From positions 62,001 through 126,000 of the forward strand of contig JAQFWX010000036.1 of NCBI GenBank assembly GCA_027605045.1: a DNA stretch of 64,000 nt, written 5' to 3'. A model generated the notes under the pieces. That model saw only the letters and a list, made by a program, of their open reading frames with translations. It was not told the DNA's origin and ran no database searches. The position numbers and the translations under genes were made by a program. The stretch comes from Phallus indusiatus (lineage: Eukaryota; Basidiomycota; Agaricomycetes; Phallales; Phallaceae). Of the stretch, positions 35,451 to 47,258 are shown in pieces. Each line of letters opens with the position of its first letter. Position 1 is the first letter of the stretch.

Positions 35451-35694
35451 TAGCAGGGTAATGGTCGTATGGTTGTATCGATCAATGTTGGAAGAGAGAA
35501 TTTGTGGGGCGTTTATGCACCGGCATTGCTCACAGCACCAAACTTAGCACTGGGAAGGCCTTCAAAGTTCGCATTTAAAGCTTTACATGGTAAATAATCC
35601 AACGATTTCCAGAGCAGGTCTAATATGCACCTATCGAAGCCAATCTCGTGAGGACGCTGCCATATATGGAATATAAAACCCTCATGTCAGTATG

Positions 35695-35760
35695 TTATGC
35701 GCGATCGCCGCTGCAAATTTGAACTTTGCACGAAGTTCGCGGTATGAGAAATGTTAAGTA
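35695..35760 (+). pseudogene. Nudix gene 5' relic 3
   Basis: tgcgcgatcgccgctgcaaa then cacgaagttcgcggtatgag, homologous to the Nudix start and to 31628-31690. It lies immediately upstream of a spacer block (35830-35940) that is nearly identical to 31770-31890, so the two belong to one tandem duplication. Confidence 0.4.
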
Positions 35761-35946
35761 TTTGAGAACCGTTACAAACTTTTGTTTAGAACGGTATTTA
35801 TTCAGTATCAAGAAAACTTATGAGTTGGACTGGCCAAAATGACGCAGTATATACTAGTACATGTATATTCCATTACAACCGAAGGAAAAACAAAGGCCCC
35901 TTCGGTTTTGCATACATCTCGTTTGAAATAAGATGTCTCACAATGT

Positions 35947-38553
35947 TTAAAGGTCTTCGTTCTCATCCGCATTCAGAATCAGCAATGTGAAGAAACGGGC
36001 TTGATCTGTTAGAGTGACAGCGGATATGGCTAAAACAGTTTGAATGCGTAGCAACATTTAGAGCTGATGTTTATATCGTACCTTCGTTCACCGAGTGAAT
36101 CCCGCTGATAGTATAAACCGCTAAAATGGTGTTAGGACAGTGTATTCATACTGAATAATAGTGTATCTTACCATCTGTTCTAAATAGTGGACTTAATCTT
36201 TAAAAAGGAGAGAGTTCGAGTGAACATCGCGGTGTGTTGTGGAGAAGAATTGCCTTACCGGAAAATATGGGGCGTTAAACGCCAGTAGTGCCGCGTATCT
36301 ATAAGGATGTTAAATCAAACATGCTCGTTTCGGGCCCGTTTAAATAAAGGTATGTACCAGTATCTGGATCTATGGTAAGCACAACAAAATCACACAGACA
36401 CTGGAAACTATGTCACGTACTAGCTGAGCCCACCCCCGGGGCAATAACGAGCTACGGAGGATGAACGTTGAATATCCTGATCTCATCGATAGGACAGAAA
36501 TCTAACAACTTACATCCAAACCCGTATCCACGTTCGCTTGCTCAAATATAGTTCTGATAGCGGAGGACAGCAGTGACCACGGCTTGGAATTACCTGCGGG
36601 TGTCTTGGGGGCCGGTTCGAGAGCACTGTTGAAAGCTTCGAAGACAGAAACACTTCCTGGACCAGTCGATGAAGCGTTGTCCCCAAAAAAGTTGGGCCTC
36701 AAATTGTATTCTTCAACTACAGGTCGTAAAACGGAGTCGATACGTGCTTCTACAGCTCCCACAGAGCTAGAGGAAATGGATATCAAGAAATACGAGGAGT
36801 TGAAAGTTTGAAGACGCATATTACCTCACTGTGTCAATACGATAATTCACCGTCGCAACTGTGCGTTCAGGAAGGGCATTAACCTTCACACCACCCGTTA
36901 TAGTAGTAATTGCCTGAGTCGTCCGAAGTAGGTATTTCATTGCTGGAAGATCATTCAAAATCGCTGTTTGAACTCGAGCCAGAGCCTCGTCGGAGGTTCG
37001 AGATTCTAATATGTCATTCTTCAGGGATGACGGAATGCCTGCGGTACGAACAAGGCATTGAACAGTTTCGTACGCCGCTTGTTCGCGGAGTATTTGAGGT
37101 TCAAAAGGATTGTCTTCTAATGCAACCAGAAGTTTGGAGACAAGACCAATGCTCTGGTTACAAAAGTAAGCCTCCCAAAGTCTTGCCTTGCAGATGAGGG
37201 AACCCTTACTGTATGATCAGGAGGCTGGCTGGAATGTCCCCCAATAGAGTTGACTTCAATACCTACATTTAGAAGCCCCTATAATTGTTCGATCATCGGA
37301 GACGGGTAAGTTATGTCAGGGATTACCTTCTCACTGGTGCTGGGGATAAGGACCGCACTACCATAAGCAAAAATAGCGCCACCTAGGGTATATTGGCCAT
37401 CGGCGATTTAAAAAAACATATACTGAGAGCTTACCTCCTTCATCTACAAGAATACCAATTCCGTTTTCGCCATAAAGCTCCAGGAGATAATCATTTATAT
37501 AATTGGCACCCTGATGAGAAAAATTTTCAGTGCTATCATAGTGAAAATTAATAGAGAAGTTAAACAAACCTTACGTCCGCCGATTTCTTCGTCAAAGCCA
37601 AAGGCTAGAACAATACCTCTTTCAGGTCGAAACCTGTTGTCCAACAATGTCTCTATTGTGGACCTAAAAGTGTTCGGTTGAGTAAAAGTACTGGTCATTG
37701 AAAGAAAAAGATAATACATGATAGATATCAAAATCCCTTTGTTGTCGATAGTCCCTCGTCCCCATATGTATTTGCCTTGATTGTTCGTTCAGAAAAAGGT
37801 TCACTATGGAGAGAGGCTATATACCATCGTAATCGCCCGAAAAAGGTCCATGATGCCATTCATCAATAGTTGTTTCTTCGACCGGTACAACATCTAATCA
37901 GCTATCAGGACAAACAATTTCGTTCAACTGACATTTCAAGATTGTTTTTACCTTGATGAGCTGTAAGGAGCACCGGCTTCAAAGAGGGGTCTCTACCCTC
38001 CCAGCGATATACGAGCCCATAGGTATTAATTTTTGTTAAATCGAGTTCATCATGTCTGTCAGTCAGATTTGTTATCTTAAACGCGCACACATGCGATGTG
38101 AACGCACATTCGAGGGAACTTGTTCCGAAGGTATCTATGAAATCGTCCAAATTCTTCCCATCTTGGATCTTCATCAACAGGGCCCATGTCGTCGTCAGTT
38201 ATTGTAGGAATTTGAATTGCGCCGGACAGTAACTCGGCCATCCATAATTCGAATTCTTCACTGCTGTAGAGATCCTCAAGCCGAGCATACAAATGGGCGT
38301 GTTTGATGGGGGTCTGACTCTGAAATTGGGGACATACAGACTCGTCATCTGGAGAGAGAGGACTTGTGTGTCCAAATAAGTACGTGTACGACGTAGTAGC
38401 ATATTTGACAATGAGAGCAATCGATAAAACCGAGGTTACGAGCCACTGCCACTTGTAAACCGAACGGCCCTGTTTAAGAGGAGCGTGCTGGGTGTTATCC
38501 TTGAGGCTTGCTTTAGCAATTTCAACGTCCGTATTGGAAGTTTTTGAAGACAT
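35947..38553 (-). CDS. M20 carboxypeptidase, CPS1/Gly-X type, copy 3
   Basis: Third tandem paralogue. ATG at 38553 (MSSKTSNTDVEIAKASLKDN), signal anchor WLVTSVLSIALIVKY, FGRFHRYLRNKFPRM, then TAHQ and, after an intron, DVVPVEE. The bridging-Asp motif reads IWGRGTIDNKG, with Asn where copy 1 has Asp after the catalytic Asp. AFGFDEEIGG lies near 37595. The last exon ends ADENEDL with stop at 35947-35949. Over the exon at 36502-36811 it is very close to copy 2 (SISSSSVGAVEARIDSVL against SISSSSVEAVETRIHSVL), so the copy 2/3 duplication is the younger one. Apparently intact; role as for the other copies. Confidence 0.85.
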
Positions 38554-39189
38554 TGGGTAAAGAAAGGTGTTTGAAGCCCAGTGGGATCTTAGGTGAAAAT
38601 ATATGGAAAATTCAGACGCCTACAAACCGTCGCGAATTCGCGATATCATTCTTCACAAGTCCGGAGTTAGACCTTGAAAAGAACCAATTTTCAAATACAC
38701 TCAATATCACAATCCGAATTGACATACATACTTTCATTAAAGGAACAGGTCAAGTGAGGGGGTGGTACATCACATGCCTGATGGACCACGGCAGTTAATA
38801 TGAACTATATTTATGAGCTGTCAATGCACGTCAAGGGCAAGAAGAACATTCTCCGCTCCAGCAGGATTCTTCCTGTCACTGAGAGGCAAAGTGTAACTCA
38901 ATTGACTTTGAAATGCGTATGGTGAGAAAGTCCGGTAGAATTACTTACCCAAAGCTGATGTTGAAGCATTAATCGTCCCATGCTAATATACTAGAAGGTT
39001 CAGTGTGATCAACTGACAGGATCCCTCTATTCAGTTTGTATTCAACACAAGAAGGGAAGTTCGGAGATCTAAAATCGCCTGTGGAGTCATTAACAAGTGT
39101 CGTAAGGGATAGGAAATTCTTCCTACCAATAATTTATGCAATCCAATATACGCAGCGAAGCTGATATCGTTTACGTTACTTACTGACAA

Positions 39190-39460
39190 GAAATACGCAA
39201 ATCAATGGCTATGATAAGGTTCAAAGATTGTTTGTACTTGTTGCCGCTATGTCGGAGCTTGAACTTGAAGCACCTCCGATACAGAACTCCACTGAGAATC
39301 CGATTTTTAATGAACGAGTCGGTAGAGAACGCAATCTCAGATCAAGTTTATGGGAATACACGCTGAGTCGACAGTATCGTAGTGGTCTTGCCCCCCTTGT
39401 ACGATGTTACAACATTAGACGTCAACGGACAGCTGCGCATTCTACATATTTCTAGTCCAA
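39190..39460 (+). pseudogene. Nudix gene 5' relic 4
   Basis: Contains cactgagaatccgattttta and atgaacgagtcggtagagaa (compare cggagaatccaatctttgct and gaacgactcggtgaagga in the Nudix gene), then LDVNGQLRILHIS, equivalent to CNVNGQPGILFQV. Frame changes separate the blocks. It lies beyond the start of M20 copy 3, as expected if each M20 duplication carried the same piece. Confidence 0.5.
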
Positions 39461-39848
39461 AGCAAGCTAAGAACGCATCCCTTGGTCACATGGACGCGTC
39501 GGTCAACTTTCAAAAGCGAATTTGTAGGACGTTTGTGGTCTCAATACCGATGCCGTTCACAGCACACACTCAGCACCGGAGAACCTCTTGCCAATTGGAT
39601 TGTAGAGATTGTGTGGCTAAGCTTAAGCTTGGGGGAAAGCGTTTCTAGCCTTGTAGATTTAACAAAACACGGCTATCAACTCAAACTGTCATTCAAGCCT
39701 CCCGAAGGCGATGCATGAGGTTCCTTGACAGGTATAGCCTGGGGAAAGCGCGCATCTGAGGCATACAAAAAGCGTTGATATTATAGGAGGTCGAATTGTT
39801 CTATAGATAAGTGTGGCACTCTACATACACACAGTTTGACTCCAGGAT

Positions 39849-42656
39849 ATGCTCGTTTTTCGGAAGAAAGAATCTCTTAACCCTGAACATAAGGTCATGC
39901 ATGTTATGCAAAATGAAGCAGACTGGGTATCTGATGCCTTTCGAATCGCTGAATTGGCTAGTGCCGCGGGGGCTTCTGCCATTCCCATATTTAAAGGGTG
40001 CAGCTGATCTAGTCATAACTCTACTGAAGCCTATTCAAGTGAGTCAATCATCAATCATTCGATAAATGAAACTTGACTTGAAGCGCTGATGAAAATCAGC
40101 AAATGCAACAAAACCAAGATGGTTATAAGATTTTAACAGTCAACGTCACGACTATTCTCCAAATACTCCACGAAGAGATCAAAAAAGATCCCGAAACGGT
40201 GTCGTCGAATCACTTTGGAAAAGACTGCGAAGCCTTTTATCGGTATGTAGTTTTGCATGTATAAATATATGGAGGCTTGTACTTATCACCTTGAAATAGC
40301 TATTTACAGCTTATTTTAAATGACCTTCAGTCACTCAAGAACAAACCGGAGAAATCAAGACGCCTTCGCAGATATTTCACAGCTGATCGTGAAAAAGATC
40401 GCTTAGCACGTTATCAGAAACAAATAGAAGAGTTTCGGGACAATCTCTTGGTGCGCACAAATTCATTTAACGGGGCTTTTAATCTCATTCTGGTCTCATA
40501 TTTAGCTTAGGGGAGTCATACGCCTGCAAATAAGCGGCAATACAGACGACACGACCTCTCATGTAAGTCGGATTGATCGTCTGAGCTCTGAAGTCTAATT
40601 ATAGCCAGTTCGAAAAAGTCAGACTCGGCGATTTAAACGTGCTTAGGAGCAGCTCGAACGGGCAAGTTGAACACTGGGAAGCCCGATGGAGACACGAGAC
40701 TCAAACAAGGATGGTTCGTGTCTACAAAGGCAAGAATGCTAATCCCGTAAGTAGTATAAATCATACTACCACTCACCTTTTGCCATATTAATCTTATATT
40801 TAACAGAAATTCAAAGCAGAGAAAGAATGGTACTCGCGATATCGGTAATTCACTTGTCTCTTGTGGACTAGTTACAAACAGTAACTCATTCGATTCATAC
40901 AAGGCATCCAAAACTAATGCAGCTATTCGGTTTAATTGTGTCCAACGACAGCCCTGGTCTCGTATTCCACAACTGTTCGCTTAATCGCCCCCTTTAGAAA
41001 CCAAACTCAAGACTTACTTTTACATGCGTATATGTAGCGTGGTGTATTCTGGGTGAAGAATACTGTCAAGGATTCGATGAGTTATTGCATCTATGCGTAG
41101 ATGATCACCGTTTAGTGAGCTGCCATGTTATTGACGGTAATTTTTTTAAACCAGGCTATGCCAGGGAACATCCTATTCTGTGAGTTAAAATCAATCATAA
41201 TCTCATCCATTGCTTGTATCTCATCATCTGCCTTATGCTGAAAGGAAGGCTTACATTACTTGGCTACCAATATATCTCACCACGCCTATCTCTCATGGCA
41301 GAATCCGTCATTCTTTTTCACGTATGTCGGTTTCAAAGATCGTGAAGATGGGTATCTTGGCCGTTATTATGTGAATCTTTTGGACGGATCTGGGGTAATT
41401 GCATTTGTTAGTTCAGTTCTCTCGTTTTGAGATGCATGGCAAAAATTACCTTGTATATCAATATTAGGAATGGTCGCCGAAGATTCTACAGGATGTCCCT
41501 ACTTATCAGTGGCATTCTACAGCTATTGACAATAAACCTCATGAACTGGCAAAGATTATCAAAACACTGGATTCGCCAGAAAGGTCTAGTACTCTTCCGG
41601 ATCCATTGTCCTTATGGAATTTGTATGGTGCAATACGTATTAATGTTTGGCAGGACGTCCCCGCGCCAGCATATTCTGTTTATATCGGTGACATTTTATT
41701 AGCTGATAAACACAACGATCGACTTGGAGTTTCGAATGCAGGTCTATTAGGGTTTGTCCCATGTGAAGAACCATCATCATGGGACTGGACCGTTCGTGAT
41801 GAAAAGTTGCATACGTACTTCAAAACGACGAACAGGTTGGCTGTCGATGATTGCGGTGAATGCTTCAGGTATTGCCTATTTCCCATGATGTAGCAGCACA
41901 GAACGCTAATTTTATCGTAATACTTTTAGGATTCGCGTTCCTGTGGATAAAGCAGGCGTCTCGACTACGGAAGATCTCCAAACGGTGGTGATTGAATATG
42001 ATATTCTATATTCGGATCGTGCGGCTTGGGAACGATTGACTCGTGCATATGTCAGCCAAGTTGGCTACTTGTATGCAAAAATCGATGGAATGCAGATCTT
42101 CAATAGAGTTTGCACCGGTGCGTCAATTTTACACAGGCTGTGGTCATTATAGAAGATTATAAGTAAATGATCTCCTTAGTTACTGGGTTCTCGTGGCACC
42201 TCCAGATTCCTAAGAGGCTCAAATGTCCGACTGAAGCTTTCGAGCATAATGAATTATACTTCTTTATTTCCAAACCATCAGTACACGATGAAACACCGGA
42301 TACGTACTGGTCTCTTGATCCTTCTGGATCCGAGAGATTGGCTCGTTCCAATACCGACACCCTCGGTTTTGATCCCAAATTGTTTAGCATTCAAATTCAT
42401 CGAACCCTCCGTGTTTTCTATGTTTATAGACACGACTTTGAGTTACTTTGGGATGCCCATGTGGTGTCAAACGTCGATCCAAAAAGCAATAAAGCAGCTC
42501 GTATGTTGGGTCTTCCTTTGATTCAGCCTAGATTCCGCGATGTATCAGACAGTGAGCTTACTCCAGTCGTATCCAATACATCAACTGAGTTTCATTTTGA
42601 AAGTTTTCAGGGATATCGCTCTTATTGGCGAGGATGAAGCAGAGTCGGTCGAATAG
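39849..42656 (+). pseudogene. Array copy E: frameshift in exon 1
   Basis: Near relative of copy D. Exon 1 (ATG 39849, LVFRKKESLNPEHK; ADWVSDAFRIAELASAAG) loses frame in a G-run near 39963-39972, and the correct LLPFPYLKGAADLV segment continues in another frame. Every later exon I checked is open: exon 3 (RRYFTADREKDRLARYQK), the kinase-like MVRVYKGKNA, HPKLMQLFGLIVSNDSPG, micro-exon GTSYS, exon 10 with TNISHHAYLSWQNP, exon 11, and VVIEYDILYSDRAAWERL. The tail FRDIALIGEDEAESVE ends at 42654-42656. A single small indel is thus the only defect seen; it may be a recent inactivation, a sequencing error in a homopolymer, or bypassed by another start. Confidence 0.65.
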
Positions 42657-42659
42657 CCG

Positions 42660-43335
42660 GAGGCCCGTCAATATCTTTTCTCTCTTCTTATCAACCATAT
42701 GTATATTTCATCTTTATTCTAAGTATTGTGGGAAGAATATCCTGGCCCGTATCGCGGTCACAATTTGAGACGTGTGATAGTGTTGAGCGTGAAATTTTTG
42801 CTAATGGATTCGTATTCTACGAATATAACCTTAAGGTCGTACTGGCTAACCCTCTGTGCAGGTCTCAGTATACATATCGCACCCCCTGGTAGACACTTTA
42901 ATTCAAGTAAACTACAAGGACATCGCCATGAACCTTGAATCTTGTATAGAACCGTCTATCAAATGGTTCACATTATGGTTATTACACAAATGTTTAGTTT
43001 GCGAGCCTGGATTCTCTAATTTATATCTTGTGTGCTGCATAAGTATGCTATAGATTAACATCCGGACCCGAGGTTTTTGTTAACTGTTCAAATCTTCGTC
43101 GCACGTCCCCGAGTCATCCCTTGATATCGTCACCGTTTGCAGCTAAGCACTCAGCACAGGAGAAGACTAGTTAAGTAAGCGCTTTAAATCCACCACACTT
43201 GAACGCCACTACCAACCTTGCAGAGGCGATGCACGAAATTCGTTGACAGGCATAGCCTGGAGAAGAATGCATGTTTATATCTTGAAAAGCGTTGATATTC
43301 TATAGTGTCGCACACCATGGCACACAACAATTAGT
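42660..43335 (+). other. Intergenic, with copy F 5' element
   Basis: No gene recognised in 42660-43190. At 43215-43275 lies a diverged family 5' element (gaggcgatgcacgaaattcg, ttgacaggcatagcctggag) that serves as the upstream region of dead copy F. Confidence 0.4.
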
Positions 43336-43344
43336 CACCAGGGT

Positions 43345-46150
43345 ATGCTCGCTTTCTGGAAGAAACGATCTCTTAACGTTAACCCCCAGCAATATCATAA
43401 TAGGGCCATACCCGTAATACGGAATGAAAGTGACCGGTATCCAATGCTTTCCGGGTTGCTGAATTGGCTAGTGCGGCCGGGCCGCCGGGGGGCTTCTACC
43501 ATTCCCATATCTGAAGGGCGCAGCAGAGTTAGGCATGACACTGCTCAAGCCTATTCAAGTGAGTCAGCCATTGAGTATGGAACTTAACTCGTAAGTGCTG
43601 ATGAGTTTAAATCAGCAAATGCAACAAATAAAGACGGTTACAAGACTCTAATCAATGTCACAACTATACTCCAATTACTCCATCATGATGAGAGATCAAG
43701 AAGGGTTCCGAAACCGTGTTCTCGTTCAATTATTTTGAACAGGATTGTGAAATCTTCTACCGGTATGAGATTCTGCCGTAATAGATATATCAGGGCTTCG
43801 GCTTACCGGTCTGAATCTGTTCAAATAGATACCTAGAAAACATTTCAAATGACCTCAAGTCATTCAATCATAAACCAGAGAAATCAAGATTCCTTCGGAG
43901 ATACCTCACAGCTGATAATGAAAGAGATCGTTTAGTTCGTTATCAAAATCAGATAGCGGAGTTTCGAAACAACCTTATGGTGCGCATAAACATACTTGAC
44001 GCAACCTTTCGTCTCATTCGTGTCCCATGCCTAGCTCAGGGGTCATACGTCTACAAATAGGCAACCATACAGATGACACGGACTCGTATTGGTCGCCCGC
44101 ATTTTGATGTCTTTTAAAAGTAACTGGTTCGAAAAAATCAGACTCGGTGACCTAAATGTGCTTTGGAGTAGCTTGAATGGGCAGGTTGAGCACTGGGAAG
44201 TCCGATGGAAACAAGAGAGTCAGACGCGGATGGTTCGCGTCTATAGAGGCGAGAATGCTATCCTCGTACGTGGTACCAAGAAATACTATCGCTTCTTTTC
44301 GCTATGTTAATTCTGTATGTTTTACAGAGATTTAAAGCAGAAAAAGAATGGTATTCGCTATATCGGTAATACACTAGTCTCTTCTGAAATAACTATAAAG
44401 AATAGCTCAATCTTCATGTAAGTCATCCGAAAATGATGCAGTTATTCGGTTTGCTCACGTCCAAAGAAAGCCCTGGTCTGGTCTTTCACAACTGTTCGTA
44501 TCCAACGCTTTAAGGTATCAAAATCAAAACTTAACATTATATGACGTATATGGCGTGGTGTATTCTGCTCGATGAATACGATCGAAAACGTGGCGATGCA
44601 TTGTGTTTGTACACAGATGATTACCATATAGTGAGTTGTCACGATGTTTAATAGTAACAATTCCTTCTCAAAACACTTGTCAGGGATCGTCTTATGCTGT
44701 GAGTCTGAGAATATCATACTCAGTCCCATTTATTGCTCATCATCTGCTTTCTCCTTACAGGAAGGTTTACATTACGTGGCGACTAGTATATCTCACAACG
44801 CCTATTTATCATGGGAAAATGCACCATTCTCTTCCACATATATTGGTTTCAAAAATTGTGAAGATGGATATCTTGGCTGTCATTGTGTAAACCTTTTGAA
44901 CGGGTGCGGTGTTATTGCGTTTGTCAGTTCAATTTCTCATGAGAAACGCATGAGATGATTACCTTGGATTTAGGAATGGTCTCCGAATATTCTACAAGAT
45001 GTCCCCACGTATCAGTGGCAGTCTACAGCTATCGATAATGAACCCCATGAACTGGCGAGGATTATCGAAACGCTGCGTTCTTCAGAACAACCCAATATCT
45101 CAGACTCACTGTTCCTATGGAGTTTGTGCGGTGCAATACGTATTTATGTTTAGCGCGACGTCTCCGCACCAGCATATTCTATCTACACTGGGGACATCCT
45201 ATTAGCTGAAAAACGCAATGGTCGTCTTGAGGCTTCGAATGCAACTGTATTGGGGTTCATTCCATGCGAAGAGCCATCATCAGTGGCCTGGTTCGTTCGT
45301 GATGAAAAGTTGCATACATACTTCAAAACGGCGAATAGACTGTCTATCGAAGGTTGTGGCGAGCATTTCAGGTATGGCGTACTTTCACCCATAACGGCAT
45401 TGAGAACCAAATTTATCGCAACGGTTTTAGGATTTGCCTTCCTGTGGATACAGCAGGTGTTTCGGCTACCAAGGATCTCCAAACATTGGTGATCGAATAC
45501 GATATTTTTTATTCGGACCATACTGGTTGGGAACGATTAACTCGTGCATATGTCAGTCAAGCTGGTCACTTACACGCAAGAATCAACGGAATATGCACTT
45601 TTAATAGGTTTTGCGCCGGTATGTCAGTTTCACTGTCATAGAAGATTCTATCTGAGGGCGCTGATTCCATAGTAACTGGGTTCTCGTGGCACCTCCAAAT
45701 TCCTACCAGACTCGGACATTCGGTTGGATCTTCTGAGTGTAATGAACTATACCTCTTTATTTCAATACCATCACTCCACGATGAAACCCTGGATACGTAC
45801 TGGTCTTTTGATCCTTCGGGATCCGACAGGCTAGACTGTTCTGATACCGACACTTTTGGTTTCGATCCAAAATCATTCAACATTCAAATTTTTCGAACTC
45901 TCCGTGTAATCGATTTCTATAGGGATGACCTGGAGTTACTTCTGAATGCTTACGTGATGTCGAATATCGATCCTGAAAGCAATGAAGCTGCTCGTATTTT
46001 GGGTCTTCCTCTAATGTGTCTTCAACATACCAGTGGACTAGGCAACATATCGGACGGTGGGCCTGCTTCCAAATCGTGTCGTAATTGCTGCATAGATTTC
46101 TTACTTTTCTGATCTAATCAAGATACTGCTAGCTCCTATTATACAGTGGA
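43345..46150 (+). pseudogene. Array copy F: degraded pseudogene
   Basis: Aligned to D and E throughout but broken repeatedly. Exon 1 changes frame after NESD and again in a GC-rich run near 43475-43495. Exon 2 loses bases after caaatgcaacaa and reads into a stop. Exon 11 has a nonsense codon at 45151-45153 where D has the Trp of NVWQDVS. Retained landmarks include MVRVYRGENA, micro-exon GSSYA, TSISHNAYLSWEN, VIEYDIFYSDHTGWERL, and a C-terminal domain with TYWSFDPSGSDRL and IDPESNEAARILGLPL. The relative preservation of the C-terminal exons suggests recent death or gene conversion. Confidence 0.8.
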
Positions 46151-46394
46151 AGATAAAGCGGGTGATAAAACAGGATGAGGCAGAAAATGAAGGGAAGAAC
46201 AAAGTAGAGATTGCATCATTTGATGTTCCCAAGACTGAACAGAGCTTCTCACCTAGCTTTACAAAGTGCACTTGGAATCACATTGCCAACGTTTTCTTCG
46301 CGCCAGACAATATCTTTCCCCTTCCCTTTGTCCAAATACATGGCTTATCAATTTCAATGAAATCATTTTAGGAAGAATATCTTCAGAGCCCGTG

Positions 46395-46685
46395 ATTCCA
46401 CCGACCGTGAAAGAGATTGTCTGGTACGTTACCAAACCAGAGAAAAAAATTTCGGAATAATCTTCTGGTGTGCATAAATATATTTGACATCGCTTTTGGT
46501 CTTGTTTCAAGTTCTGTATTTAACAAGCTCAGGGTGATCATACGTCCACAAAGAAGCAGCGATACAGATAAGACAGCCTCTCATGTGAGTTAAACCTCGG
46601 CATTCTGAAGTCCTCTGAGAAATCAACCAGCTTGGAAAGGTCCGACTTGTTGATCTAAACTTGCTTAGAAGTAAAGTGACTGCAA
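46395..46685 (+). pseudogene. Array relic: exons 3-5
   Basis: Begins inside exon 3 (DRERDCLVRYQTR), continues through the exon 3/4 intron with its CA-rich donor region, exon 4 (LRVIIRPQRSSDTDKTASH), and a decayed exon 5 start (LERSDLLI-type against FEKVRLGDL). It directly follows copy F and is a separate, older copy because F already contains these exons. Confidence 0.55.
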
Positions 46686-46689
46686 TCAA

Positions 46690-47255
46690 AATGCACGCTT
46701 GCCCTCAAACAAACGTAGTACTAGCAGTGACTTGCGAAAGGCTACTCTAGTACTACCGTGTGTGCTTGCCATGGTGAAGGAAGACAGTATTGAAAGTACG
46801 AACATCCTTCAAGTTTGCTTTCCAAAGAATTGATCGATGCGTTCACTAGAATATGTAATATATTGAGACGTGTAACAAAAGCACTTTCAAGTTGTAAAGA
46901 CCGCGGGTGTTGTATCCTTTGCAAAGCACATAGTAAATCTATCTTAAAAAAGCCTACACTTTTTGAACATATCATGTTTTTCATTCAAAGCACAAGAGCA
47001 AACCTCTTAGTGACCCTTACTTAACCGACAATAGTGATCGGCGGAGGACTTTTCCTTCGCAACCCGGAAGATCAAATCAACCATAGTTCACAGCGACGAC
47101 GAAGATATTTTTCCTACGATAAAACGTACATGCATTGGGAAAAAAGGATAAGACGTTGTCAGGCATGAGGAAAACGTCAGATAAAGATAATCTCGACCTA
47201 TAGTCGTGATGCAACTCCTGCAATTGTAAACGCATTGTAAAGTTTAAGGTGAAAA
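46690..47255. other. Intergenic, nothing recognised
   Basis: A region between relic exons and the 3' end of copy G. It contains two overlapping open frames of 69-80 codons on opposite strands, with no recognisable motif. The last 150 bp resemble the family 3' flank on the complement (aaaacgtacatgcattggga). Confidence 0.35.
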
Positions 47256-47258
47256 GTT

